A stretch of 64,000 bases of DNA from an uncultured Oscillospiraceae bacterium (GCA_910588635.1 CAJUPW010000010.1:1-64000), one strand, 5' to 3'; positions 7,432 through 15,510 are shown, counted from the stretch's first letter. The notes: generated by a model not told the origin, from the letters alone. Translations and numbers: made by a program.

Positions 7432-8529
7432 TCAGTGCCGGGTGGAATAGCCCAGGTGGGGCTCGTTCTTCAGCCGCATCAGGCGGTAGCCGCCGATCTT
7501 GTCCAGCAGAGCGGCCTGATCCTCGCAGCTGTAAACCCACTTTTCCACATAATCCTTAAAGGTCTCGGGAATCTTCGTGCCGGCGGCGGCATCGTCGGCG
7601 GCCTTCTGGGCGCGGGCGGCGGCCTCGGCCAGCTTCTCGTCGCCTGGCTTGCTCTCGGCGGCCTTCCGGGCCTTGGCGGCGGCCTTGGCCAGCTGGGCCT
7701 TGGCGTCCTCGGCGTCCTGATACTTGCTGGCCTTGTCGTACTCCTTCAGGCCAGCGTCGTCATCGTCATAGTAGTCATAGCACTGGGAGGGCCAGGCGCC
7801 GTAGGGGGCCCAGACCACAGCCTGCACGCACTCGCCGAAGATGCGGGTCTTGGTGGGATCACGGCGGATGTACTCATCGGAGACAATCTCCTCGCAGGTT
7901 ACGATGGTCTTGCGGGCGGCCACGGCGATGTCGATGTCGTGGAACTCGTCGCCGCAGATGATGCAGGTGCCGTCAGGGCTGGCCTGCTGCACGTGGATGA
8001 TGGCGGTGTCGATCTTGGGCACGGGCACGGCCACCACCTTCTGGCCGGGAACCATGGGATTCTCGATCTCGGCGCACTTCAGGTCCTCCAGCTTGGGCAT
8101 GGTCTTGCGCTTCTCCTCGCTGATACCCCAGTACTTCATCAGGCCGGAGCCCTGCATCAGGCGGACAGGCAGGAAGGGCAAGCCCAGGGAGGCGGCGTGA
8201 AGCATCAGCATCAGCACATCCTGGGAGTAGTCCTCATAGGTCAGCTCCCCCTTCTCGATGGCGGCGCGGAAGCGGCGGGAGACGTTGGTGTAGCCGGAGT
8301 TGGCGGTGTAGCAGTTGATGTAGGCGGCCACCCGCTTCTCGCCGATGAGCATGTCCACCTCGCCGCCGCCAGGGCCGGCGTAGACGATAAAGTCCTTCTG
8401 GCCCTGGCGCAGAATCTCGTTCACCGTCGCGTAGGGCTTGCGGTTGGTGGTAAAGCCGCCGATTGCGAGGACATCTCCGCTCTCGACGAATTTTGCCACG
8501 GCGTCGTGCATGGAATATACCTTGTTCAT
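7432..8529 (-). CDS. gctA: Glutaconate CoA-transferase, subunit A, with an extra Ala/Lys-rich insertion
   Basis: A 365-residue protein; the ATG at 8529 (MNKVYSMHDAVAKFVESGD) has GGGGGTATT upstream. Typical segments are GGFTTNRKPYATVNEILRQG, YINCYTANSGYTNVSRRFR and QQASPDGTCIICGDEF. The Acidaminococcus subunit has about 320 residues. The extra length here is mostly one block near residues 275-325 (KASKYQDAEDAKAQLAKAAA onward), an alanine/lysine/glutamate-rich run that looks like a helical hairpin. It sits between the conserved YDKxSK and the ETFKDYVEKWV tail. It is the first gene of the cluster and is divergent from an AraC regulator. Confidence 0.92.
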   Translation of the reverse strand: MNKVYSMHDAVAKFVESGDVLAIGGFTTNRKPYATVNEILRQGQKDFIVYAGPGGGEVDMLIGEKRVAAYINCYTANSGYTNVSRRFRAAIEKGELTYEDYSQDVLMLMLHAASLGLPFLPVRLMQGSGLMKYWGISEEKRKTMPKLEDLKCAEIENPMVPGQKVVAVPVPKIDTAIIHVQQASPDGTCIICGDEFHDIDIAVAARKTIVTCEEIVSDEYIRRDPTKTRIFGECVQAVVWAPYGAWPSQCYDYYDDDDAGLKEYDKASKYQDAEDAKAQLAKAAAKARKAAESKPGDEKLAEAAARAQKAADDAAAGTKIPETFKDYVEKWVYSCEDQAALLDKIGGYRLMRLKNEPHLGYSTRH

Positions 8530-8613
8530 AGTAATACCCCCATTACAAAAAATTTTGGTTCTCTTTTTTCTCTGAATTGTCAAGGTGCCGCAACGCGCTT
8601 TTTTACAGTGCCC

Positions 8614-8640
8614 ATTTTACCACAAATTTCACAACAGGTC
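8614..8640 (-). promoter_or_regulatory. Probable promoter of the gctA operon
   Basis: On the minus strand an extended -10 element TGGTAAAAT (TAAAAT at 8619-8614) lies about 85 bases before gctA. No good -35 is seen, as expected for an extended -10 or activator-dependent promoter. Confidence 0.35.
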
Positions 8641-8663
8641 TATATTGTAATTTAGCATAAAGT

Positions 8664-8692
8664 TTGCATATCTGGACCTGACATGATATAAT
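8664..8692 (+). promoter_or_regulatory. Promoter of the AraC-type regulator gene
   Basis: TTGCAT (8664-8669), a 17-base spacer and TATAAT (8687-8692). Transcription would start near 8699, leaving a leader of about 97 bases. It is back to back with the gctA promoter. Confidence 0.65.
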
Positions 8693-8795
8693 GAGAAAAA
8701 TTTCAAAATCCGGCCTTGGTGCGCCCGTTTTTCGGCCCGCCATGCCGTCCGGAGCACTGAGGGCGGCAGTTCCCGCAAAAAAGGAGGCCTTCTCA

Positions 8796-9638
8796 ATGAC
8801 AAATGTTGAATTTCATCTCCAGTTGAACCATAACGAGACCTGGAACATGAGCCGGCTGCACTTCCACGACCACTGTGAGCTGCTCCTCCCTCTGGTCAGC
8901 CCGGGCAACATCTTTGTCAGCGACCAGGTATACCCCTTGCGCAGAGGGACGCTGTACCTCATCGGGGAGAACACCCTCCACCGCACCATGGCGGAGGGAT
9001 TCCACGCGCGATATGTGCTCCACATCAGCAAAAAGGCCCTGTCCCAGCTCTCCACCCCCCAGACCGACCTGACCCAGTTCTGCGGAACCTCCTTCCGCCG
9101 GGCAGAGCTGAACGGGGGCGAGATGACCGAGATCATTGAGCTGTTCCAGGCCCTGGAGCGCAACAAAAACGACGGCTCCTTCGGCAGCGACATGCGGCAG
9201 ATGGTGGCCTTGCTCAACCTGCTCATCCGGGTAGCCCCCACCCTCAATGTGGCTACCGCCGGGGAGTCCATCCAGAACAAGGACTTTTTACGGGTCTCCC
9301 CTATTCTGGACTACATCCGGGACAATCTGTCCGAGCCTCTCACCCTGGACCAGATCGCTGGTCAGTTCTACATCAGCAAGCACTACCTCTGCCGCATCTT
9401 CAAGGCGGCCACCGGCTTTTCCGTGATGGAATACATCATCTACAGCCGGGTGCTTCAAGCCCGGCAGCTGCTCCAGAAAGGGGTCAGCGTCCAGCAGGCC
9501 GGGGAGCTGTCCGGTTTTTCAGACAACTCCCACTTCATCCGCACCTTCGGCCACCTCACAGGCCTTACTCCCGGCAAGTACGCCAAGGAGTATCAGTCGG
9601 GCGACCAGGTGCTGATTCAGGGGGAACTGCGACAGTGA
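8796..9638 (+). CDS. AraC-family transcriptional regulator with N-terminal cupin-like sensor domain
   Basis: A 280-residue protein. I start it at ATG 8796 (MTNVEFHLQLNHNETW) because AAAGGAGG lies 7 bases upstream; an ATG in frame at 8691 overlaps the promoter -10. Residues about 1-100 resemble the AraC ligand-binding barrel (HFHDHCELLL, YPLRRGTLYLI). Residues about 175-275 carry two helix-turn-helix motifs (LTLDQIAGQFYISKHYLCRIF and SVQQAGELSGFSDNSHFIRTF). Its divergent position suggests it controls glutamate fermentation; that is inference from location only. Confidence 0.88.
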   Translation: MTNVEFHLQLNHNETWNMSRLHFHDHCELLLPLVSPGNIFVSDQVYPLRRGTLYLIGENTLHRTMAEGFHARYVLHISKKALSQLSTPQTDLTQFCGTSFRRAELNGGEMTEIIELFQALERNKNDGSFGSDMRQMVALLNLLIRVAPTLNVATAGESIQNKDFLRVSPILDYIRDNLSEPLTLDQIAGQFYISKHYLCRIFKAATGFSVMEYIIYSRVLQARQLLQKGVSVQQAGELSGFSDNSHFIRTFGHLTGLTPGKYAKEYQSGDQVLIQGELRQ

Positions 9639-9744
9639 ACGTTTCATTTTATGTCAATATCTGCAAAGTTATATCTTCAGCCTGTTATTCCCCGCGCTTG
9701 GCTCCCGTGGATTTAAAAGTTTTCGCTGTTTCATAAAAACACTC

Positions 9745-9772
9745 TTTACTTTTCAAAAAAATCTGCTATAAT
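9745..9772 (+). promoter_or_regulatory. Promoter of tRNA-Ala
   Basis: TTTACT (9745-9750), a 16-base spacer and a perfect TATAAT (9767-9772), 32 bases before the tRNA. Confidence 0.6.
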
Positions 9773-9804
9773 AAAGGAGCTGTTCAAAGAACAGGTGAAA
9801 ATCA

Positions 9805-9881
9805 GGGCCTGTAGCTCAGCTGGGAGAGCGCACGGTTCGCATCCGTGAGGTTCGAGGGTTCGATCCCCTTCAGGTCCACCA
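9805..9881 (+). tRNA. tRNA-Ala (anticodon CGC)
   Basis: 77 nt with encoded CCA. Acceptor arm GGGCCTG/CAGGTCC contains the G3-U70 pair that marks alanine tRNAs. Anticodon arm CACGG-TTCGCAT-CCGTG gives anticodon CGC, which reads GCG. T arm GAGGG-TTCGATC-CCCTT. The G3-U70 pair and the anticodon agree on alanine. Confidence 0.95.
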
Positions 9882-9890
9882 AAGCAAGAT

Positions 9891-9936
9891 AATCCGAACT
9901 TAGCGCCAGTAGGCGGTGGGTTCGGATTTATCTTTT
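9891..9936 (+). terminator. Terminator after tRNA-Ala
   Basis: AATCCGAAC (9891-9899) pairs with GTTCGGATT (9920-9928) and is followed by TATCTTTT. Confidence 0.7.
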
Positions 9937-9993
9937 ATCTGGATAAAATGGCATGAACGAGTAGCAATATTGTTTCGAAGCAAAAGAATCTTT

Positions 9994-10035
9994 TCAAAAA
10001 AGGAGCAAGAGCCTGCGCCGGAGCAGGCTCTTGCT
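9994..10035 (-). terminator. Intrinsic terminator of the 41-residue gene
   Basis: A perfect 13-bp stem (10004-10016 with 10023-10035) is followed on the minus strand by CCTTTTTT. It comes directly after the stop of the small minus-strand gene at 10041. Confidence 0.75.
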
Positions 10036-10040
10036 GTTGG

Positions 10041-10166
10041 TCAACCGCGATACTTTTCGCAAGGAATCCGCAGGCAGAATGCTTTCAAGCCATACTGAGA
10101 GGCCCAAATGCGAATGCCTTTACGGGTGATGTACGGAGTGTAAATCAGTACATAATCTTTATCCAT
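10041..10166 (-). CDS. 41-residue conserved small protein
   Basis: Begins MDKDYVLIYTPYITRKGIRI and ends PCEKYRG. It has a strong ribosome site (AAGGGGGTG) before the ATG at 10166 and a dedicated terminator. I recall similar small proteins (YTPYIT...G.RIWASKYGLKAFC) in clostridial genomes, often near mobile elements, but know no function. The upstream extension in the same frame lacks a start signal. Confidence 0.65.
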   Translation of the reverse strand: MDKDYVLIYTPYITRKGIRIWASQYGLKAFCLRIPCEKYRG

Positions 10167-10199
10167 AGGGCGGTCACCCCCTTTTTTAGAAGGTTCCTC

Positions 10200-10327
10200 T
10201 TGAAATCCCCAACAATATATGGTACATTTTAAGTGTGTTAACCAAGCACCCCGGCATATATGTCGGCGGAATCTGTGCGCCAACACAGATTCAAGAGGCA
10301 GATCACCTATGGGTGGTCTGCTTTTTT
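10200..10327 (+). ncRNA. Candidate small RNA (promoter, hairpin, terminator)
   Basis: A promoter-like TTGAAA (10200-10205), a 17-base spacer and TACATT (10223-10228) point right. They are followed by a 9-bp hairpin (10269-10277 with 10284-10292) and a terminator (10298-10307 with 10312-10321, then TTTTTT). The transcript would be about 93 nt, starting near 10235, and contains no open frame with a ribosome site. No plus-strand gene is present for this terminator to serve. Confidence 0.4.
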
Positions 10328-11090
10328 ATGTTTCCAACGCCTCTTTCAAGTTGGAAATAAATGTTGGCAACATATTTTGAATGTACAAAGTAATGAAATC
10401 CAGATCTTTTTCTGTTACGTCTTGAGGGATAATAATGTGTGCCATAGAGCCGGACAGAGTAGGAATAGTAAAACGGTAGCCGCTTTCTTCTTGAGGAGGC
10501 GGCGCAGCCTTGGATTGTTGAACTGGAGCCACAGAATCTAAGTCAGATGATTCTGGTGGAACAGGAGGAGACTCAAAATCTTCGTCTGCATCCAAAAAGA
10601 TAATTCCGTTTTTCAAAATACCAATTTGCTCGGCACTTTCAATAAATTTCCCTGCGGCAGTATCCTTTGCACTTTTCGTGACTCCGTATTCTAGCAGAAG
10701 TATGTTACCGAGCTTATCCACAGGCGGAACGGCTTGATTTTCATAGCGTTCTGCAATTTTTCGGTATAAGGGCGCAGAAAGGAAACATTCTACCAATGTT
10801 TTCTGTTTGTCATAATCACTAACAGCGTAAACAATTCTTTTGGCAAGGTCTGTTAACTCCACAGCCCCTCCCGAACCTCGTATCAACCCGAATTGCTTTG
10901 CAGTACTAATCTTAGATTTAAACGAGTTTGTCTTTATGCTCATTCCAATAACTGTAGCTACGGTTTCTACCGAAACTTTTTTGCCGCCAATTTTGACTAT
11001 CTCCTGTACAAAACTTAGGGTTTCGTTAATTGAGAACACGGGATACAGCGGACTTCTTTCCTTTACGGTTTTTTCAGGTAATGATGTCAT
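10326..11090 (-). CDS. Winged-helix-like protein of unknown function (DUF5343-like)
   Basis: 254 residues from ATG 11090 (MTSLPEKTVKERSPLYPVFS), chosen because GGAGGG lies 9 bases upstream; a GTG three codons earlier is too close to that site. The N-terminal ~90 residues look like a winged helix (VSVETVATVIGMSIKTNSF, KQFGLIRGSGGAVELTDLAK). A proline-rich linker follows near residues 175-205, then a C-terminal segment (TIPTLSGSMAHIIIPQDVTE). It resembles DUF5343-type proteins from memory, which is a weak assignment. A consensus promoter precedes it, and it lies in AT-rich, mobile-element-like DNA. Confidence 0.6.
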   Translation of the reverse strand: MTSLPEKTVKERSPLYPVFSINETLSFVQEIVKIGGKKVSVETVATVIGMSIKTNSFKSKISTAKQFGLIRGSGGAVELTDLAKRIVYAVSDYDKQKTLVECFLSAPLYRKIAERYENQAVPPVDKLGNILLLEYGVTKSAKDTAAGKFIESAEQIGILKNGIIFLDADEDFESPPVPPESSDLDSVAPVQQSKAAPPPQEESGYRFTIPTLSGSMAHIIIPQDVTEKDLDFITLYIQNMLPTFISNLKEALET

Positions 11091-11119
11091 ACTGACCACT
11101 CCCTCCGTATTATGATTGC

Positions 11120-11148
11120 ATTATACCACGCTTTGATTTTTGTGTCAA
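11120..11148 (-). promoter_or_regulatory. Consensus promoter of the winged-helix gene
   Basis: Minus strand TTGACA (11148-11143), 17-base spacer, TATAAT (11125-11120) with an upstream TGG. About as strong as a housekeeping promoter can look. Confidence 0.8.
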
Positions 11149-11299
11149 GACGTTAATTACATTTAATTTGAATCAAACATGTGCTAATTCGCGTAACATC
11201 CATCTCTTACTCACGTATGGTACGAAAATAGCAAAGAAACATTTTACTTGGAACACATATGAACGGCGGCGGTATCGTGATGATACTGCCGCCGCTCTT

Positions 11300-11458
11300 T
11301 TATTGCTTTTGCTGGGCCTCCCATTCGGCAAATTCCCGCTGGCCCTCCTCGCTCTCGAAATACTCCTGGATGGCGGGGAGTAAGCACCGAGCCAGGGCTT
11401 CCAACTCTCGCTTTGGGATACTCGGAAAAAACTTATTCTTATCTTTCGGAGCTGTCAT
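11300..11458 (-). CDS. 52-residue small protein typical of conjugative elements
   Basis: Reads MTAPKDKNKFFPSIPKRELE, then ALARCLLPAIQEYFESEEGQ, and ends EWEAQQKQ. The ATG at 11458 has GGAGGT 5 bases upstream. Similar small proteins are, from memory, common cargo of clostridial integrative conjugative elements; function unknown. A GC-rich hairpin (11265-11290) lies just past its stop. It sits beside a wrecked transposase and recombinase, which supports a decayed element. Confidence 0.6.
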   Translation of the reverse strand: MTAPKDKNKFFPSIPKRELEALARCLLPAIQEYFESEEGQREFAEWEAQQKQ

Positions 11459-11689
11459 GGTGTACCTCCATCTTTTGGAAAGTACGCCTTTCGGGTTTCT
11501 TAAAGTATGGTTTTCTTTTGGCGGCGTTTGTTCACTTTTGTTTGCTAAATCTTCTTTTAAGCGGTCCGGCCTGCGGGCCGTCATTTTATAGGGGTCAGCG
11601 GTGGGCGGCGTTGCCGCCGTTTTAAATTTTTTGCCCTACCCGTTACCCTCTGCGTTTTATACGGCCCGTTTAACAACGGCGCATGCTTG

Positions 11690-12236
11690 ATTTGCCAAAT
11701 GGCGGGACGATGGTACACTGGAAGCCATATTTCGCACATTGTCCGCAGATACGGATATGGAAAACCTGAGCTTGGACTCTACCTGCATAAAGGTTCACGA
11801 AAGAACCAAAGGGAAAAAACGGCGGATAAGGCAGTTGGGCGAACCAGAGGCGGGTTAAATACAAAGCCGCACACTATCGTGGAGGGACTGGGGAACCCAG
11901 TTGAATTCATGCTGTCTGCGGGAAGTGACCATGATTCAGTCCACGCTGTTGAACTGCTGAAAAAGGTAAAAATCAGTGGCAGTAATGTATTAGCAGACCG
12001 TGCTTATGGGGCGGGCTTACCTCTCGGAACAGGGCGCCAGCTATGTGATCCCGCCACAGAGCAATGTTTCTGGGCCTTGGCCTGTAGATTGGTGGTTATA
12101 CAAAGAACGGCATTTGGTTGAATACTTCTTCCAAAAGCTCAAATGGTTTCGCAGGATTGCCACCAGATATGACAAATTGGATGCGTCTTTTCTCGCTTTC
12201 GTTTACATTTCCGCTATCGCTATTTTGTTGATTTAG
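11690..12236 (+). pseudogene. IS5-family transposase remnant (frameshifted)
   Basis: Pieces of one DDE transposase appear in three frames: LSLDSTCIKVHERTKGKKRR near 11770-11830, then VGRTRGGLNTKPHTIVEGLGNP to LADRAYG (about 11835-12010), then SYVIPPQSN and ERHLVEYFFQKLKWFRRIAT to a stop at 12236. These match the DSTxxKVH, GRSRGGLTTK and YxxRHLVERFFxxLKxFRRIATRYDK motifs of IS5/IS427-type transposases. The N-terminal half is missing and at least two frameshifts are present, so it is dead. Confidence 0.8.
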
Positions 12237-12253
12237 CTCATCCTTCCCTATTT

Positions 12254-12495
12254 TTGAAACAAGCCCTACTCTCCAATGAAAAATACACCGGACGGGTGCT
12301 GCTCCAAAAAACGATCAGTACTGGCGCTGTTCAATCGAAAATGATGGCCTCATGGAGCGGTATCTTTACACCGACGCCCATGAGGCCATTATTTCGGATG
12401 AGATGTTTATTGCAGTGCAGCAGGAGAAACTTAGCCGTTCTAAGGAAGCGCACAACCAAGTTGCCATGAGGCTGGCATTTTCAGGTGAATCATAA
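12254..12495 (+). pseudogene. Serine recombinase remnant (frameshifted fragment)
   Basis: ALLSNEKYTGRVLLQKTIST, followed after a one-base loss near 12345 by LMERYLYTDAHEAIISDEMF and EKLSRSKEAHN, ending at a TAA (12493-12495). This is the recombinase domain found in large serine recombinases of conjugative transposons. Only this middle piece remains. Confidence 0.75.
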
Positions 12496-12654
12496 AAATA
12501 TGTCGGTGCCAATTATAGCAGATTTCAGATAAGATATGAAATAAGGTAAGATTGGTTTTGGAACGGTTGATATTTAGAGATTCCCTATCTCAAAAAGTAT
12601 TTATTCTATACTATGACAAATTTTTCAAATAGATATGGTAATTTTTATTTCTTA

Positions 12655-12663
12655 TGCTATAAT
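12655..12663 (+). promoter_or_regulatory. Extended -10 promoter of the ATP-grasp/radical-SAM gene
   Basis: TGCTATAAT with TATAAT at 12658-12663, just left of the 31-bp repeat. No good -35 is visible. Transcripts would start near 12670 and include the repeat. Confidence 0.5.
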
Positions 12664-12675
12664 GTAAATTAGAGG

Positions 12676-12706
12676 ATAATATGCGATTATCTGTTGATTT
12701 TAAGGA
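12676..12706 (+). repeat. 31-bp inverted repeat, left copy
   Basis: Identical in all 31 positions to the reverse complement of 17058-17088. It begins ATAATATGCGATTAT, itself a small palindrome (ATAAT-N5-ATTAT), and ends TTTTAAGGA. It lies in front of the plus-strand gene of the cassette. Confidence 0.9.
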
Positions 12707-12771
12707 TGATTCTTTTGAACTGCATCGCACTGGTTCATCGAATCATTGCCAAACAGTTGGAGGAGAAAAAT

Positions 12772-15510
12772 ATGTTTTGGCAGGTTATCACTGCATTGGC
12801 CACAGTTCTAGCTGTTATAATTAGCATATTAATTGCTATGATAACTATAGCACGCGAATCACATACTCGCTTTACCGACAATTTCAACATACTATATCAG
12901 AAAACATTTTCACTTCGCACACAACTGACCTCTATCATACAAAAGCAGGAAGAGGAAGAATTCTTTTATGAAACTGATAGAATTATATCTTGCCAGGCGG
13001 CACATGATAGAGTTCTGGACTACTTGACGGAAATGGAAAATTTCTTTTTCCTGGTAGTTGATCACCGAAGCGTTTATCGTTCTTTTGAAAAACTGATGTC
13101 CTTAGCATTATATCAACGCCTTATGGTTTTTTACGGCTTTATTCTGCGTGAGAGGAGAGAAAACAATAATTCAAAGATGTTTTTAAACTATGAAGAAGCA
13201 CTTAAAAAGATTAGAAATATGAAAAAAATCAAAGGGCAGCTGCCTAATTATAAAAAGCGGTGTTATATTGGTATCCGTTCCTCTGACCATTTGTATGACA
13301 GCGGATATTTTCGGTCTGATATATCCATATTTTCAAAAGACGCTGGACCGCAGGTTTTTCCTGTACGACCAAATCAAAATAAGGCAAATAAATATGTAGT
13401 GCCATTTATGACCAGCCGGATCAGACAAATGCTGTCGCAAACGTCCGAATATCGATTTGCCTTTTACAATGGTACAATGGCCTATAATTTACCTCAGGAG
13501 TTTCACCAGTACTTTATTTGTCTGAATCCACGGGAACTGCTGCAATGGCTGAATGATAAGCCAACTGTAAAAAGCTGGCTTTCCTTTTGCAATATTCCGG
13601 TTTTTCCATATGAAACTTTTTTAGGACAAGATATTACAAGTGACAAGTTGGAGCAGCGCTTTCCCCAAACAGAACAGTGTATTATTCAGAGCAACTACGG
13701 AGGCGGAGGGATGGGAACCTTTTTGGTATCCATCAGTGGTTTTGACAAAGTAAAACCTCTCTTGCAGCCTTTAAGACAGTACATGGTATCCTCTTACGCC
13801 AAACATAGTGTTTCCGTCAATACGCATGTTTTTATCTCTGACAAACAAACTGTCCTCTCTCCTGGTTCAGTACAAATTATAGAGTTGGAGCAGGATCAGT
13901 TATGTTACCGCGGCGCTGATTTCGCCGCCTTTCGCATGCTCCCAGACACATGCCGGGAACAGGTGCGAAACCTGAGCTTGAAAATCGCAAACCGGCTGAG
14001 GGAGCGAGATTATCGAGGAGTTGCTGGAATCGATTTTATTGTGACCAGAGATCAAAAAGTCTACTGCATGGAAATCAATCCCCGATTTCAGGCTTCAACG
14101 GTGCTGCTAGATATGTATTTGCAGAAGCATAATACTGGAAATAACACCGCAAATTCGGTATTTGCTCTAAACGAACAGGCTTTTTCTAATTTGATGGCTA
14201 CTGCGCTGTGTTTTGATGACATTATTAATTATAGTTGCTATTATTACTACAAAGGGACACTTCCACTGAAATATCTGATGGAGAAACGCGACAAACTCGC
14301 CCGCGAAGGAGTCACTATTCATGATGACGGCTTTGTAAGTTTTGCTGATGAAAAATTTCTGGATTCAGATTCCTATCTGTTTCGGGCAGTATTTCCCCAT
14401 AGGATTTGCGCTGTTTCGCCGGACATGACCCTGATGCTCAATGACAATATCCCTGTTAAGCAGGCTCCCCAGGACCTTTTAGATTTAAAAATCGCCTTGC
14501 TCAACCAAGGCGTTAATTTTGCGGGCTCCTTGGCACAAGTAAAAAAGGGAGTTTACGAGTCTGTTGATATTACATTCAGGGGAGCGCAGTACTGTACTGA
14601 CCCTGTAGCGATGAACTGTGCATACCAAGTAAACCTTTCTCAATACAGCCCTTTTACCATTAAAACAGATGCCAACAACAGCACAATTACCTACTATGGT
14701 GTTCCGTTTGGGGACATTACCATTGAAAAAAATCAATTGGCCGACTTGCCCGAAACAGACCGTCGTATCCTATATTTATCTACAGACCGTTTACGCATTA
14801 AGCTGATTGCCGGCTGCGAGTACAAGAACATTGGCCGCGGTTGCAGATTCTGCAATCTTCCTATGTCGGATAAGCGATTTACACGAGATGAGCTCAGGGG
14901 AGCGCTCATGCGCTTAAAATCAAAACAGCTCTCTTTCCGGCATATTTTGATTGGCGGCGGCACATGTTTGGCGACAGATATTTGGGAAGACGTCATTTGG
15001 CTCTGCCGCTTCTTAAGCGAAGACGATTGGTACAAAAACAAACCCATTTCCCTTATGTCAGTGCTGCCTCCCAAGGAAATGTTGATTGAGTTTCGGCGTG
15101 CGGGATTGACGGAGGTTGCTTTTAATATTGAACTCTCCGACGACCAACTGGCCCGATTGCTTATGCCTGGCAAACGCGGACAAGGCAAAACAGCGTATTA
15201 TTCCGTTTTGGAGGAGGCAGTCCAGATATTTGGTGTGGGAGCGGTTCGTTCTGCGCTGCTGGCCGGTGCAGAACCGGAGGAGGTACTGTTCGACGAGGTA
15301 AAGCATTTGGCGCAAATGGGCGTGATACCTTGTTTGTCGGCGTTTCGTGCTTTGCCTGGATCTGAATTTTCCGGTGCAATACAGCCCGATAACGCAACCT
15401 TGCGCAGAGTCCATGACACCTGTGCAAATAATCTGGCTGCTATGGGTGGCCCAATCAAAGAATTAGGACCTAAATGCCGCGACTGTAGAAATAATATGCT
15501 GGCGATATAG
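12772..15510 (+). CDS. Membrane-anchored ATP-grasp/radical-SAM fusion protein
   Basis: 912 residues from ATG 12772 (MFWQVITALATV), with GGAGGA 7 bases upstream; weaker in-frame starts lie at 12694 and 12706. Residues 3-26 form a membrane helix, followed by a long helical part (~30-190). Residues ~200-470 are an ATP-grasp domain: SNYGGGGMGT (N308, glycine loop 310-315) and YCMEINPRF (E434, N436, R438). After an uncharacterised linker (~470-670) comes a radical-SAM domain with Cys682, Cys691 and Cys694 (CX8CX2C), LIGGGT, and BioB/HydE-like segments (AFNIELSDDQLARLLMPGK, IFGVGAVRSALLAGAEPEE). A C-terminal CRDC pair may bind another cluster. ATP-grasp makes amide or ester bonds and radical SAM makes radical changes; the substrate is unknown. 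It converges on a pentapeptide-repeat gene and is AT-rich compared with its surroundings. Confidence 0.82.
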   Translation: MFWQVITALATVLAVIISILIAMITIARESHTRFTDNFNILYQKTFSLRTQLTSIIQKQEEEEFFYETDRIISCQAAHDRVLDYLTEMENFFFLVVDHRSVYRSFEKLMSLALYQRLMVFYGFILRERRENNNSKMFLNYEEALKKIRNMKKIKGQLPNYKKRCYIGIRSSDHLYDSGYFRSDISIFSKDAGPQVFPVRPNQNKANKYVVPFMTSRIRQMLSQTSEYRFAFYNGTMAYNLPQEFHQYFICLNPRELLQWLNDKPTVKSWLSFCNIPVFPYETFLGQDITSDKLEQRFPQTEQCIIQSNYGGGGMGTFLVSISGFDKVKPLLQPLRQYMVSSYAKHSVSVNTHVFISDKQTVLSPGSVQIIELEQDQLCYRGADFAAFRMLPDTCREQVRNLSLKIANRLRERDYRGVAGIDFIVTRDQKVYCMEINPRFQASTVLLDMYLQKHNTGNNTANSVFALNEQAFSNLMATALCFDDIINYSCYYYYKGTLPLKYLMEKRDKLAREGVTIHDDGFVSFADEKFLDSDSYLFRAVFPHRICAVSPDMTLMLNDNIPVKQAPQDLLDLKIALLNQGVNFAGSLAQVKKGVYESVDITFRGAQYCTDPVAMNCAYQVNLSQYSPFTIKTDANNSTITYYGVPFGDITIEKNQLADLPETDRRILYLSTDRLRIKLIAGCEYKNIGRGCRFCNLPMSDKRFTRDELRGALMRLKSKQLSFRHILIGGGTCLATDIWEDVIWLCRFLSEDDWYKNKPISLMSVLPPKEMLIEFRRAGLTEVAFNIELSDDQLARLLMPGKRGQGKTAYYSVLEEAVQIFGVGAVRSALLAGAEPEEVLFDEVKHLAQMGVIPCLSAFRALPGSEFSGAIQPDNATLRRVHDTCANNLAAMGGPIKELGPKCRDCRNNMLAI

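Noticed and set aside
7123..8655. A 510-codon open frame on the plus strand
   Set aside because: Antisense to gctB and gctA and reads into the intergenic promoter; no recognisable protein.
9916..10098. Plus-strand 60-codon frame after the tRNA
   Set aside because: It has no ribosome site and runs through two terminators and over the opposite 41-residue gene.
12694..12771. Earlier starts (TTG 12694, ATG 12706) for the ATP-grasp/radical-SAM gene
   Set aside because: They overlap the 31-bp repeat. The ATG at 12772 has a full GGAGGA site and gives a clean membrane-anchor N-terminus.
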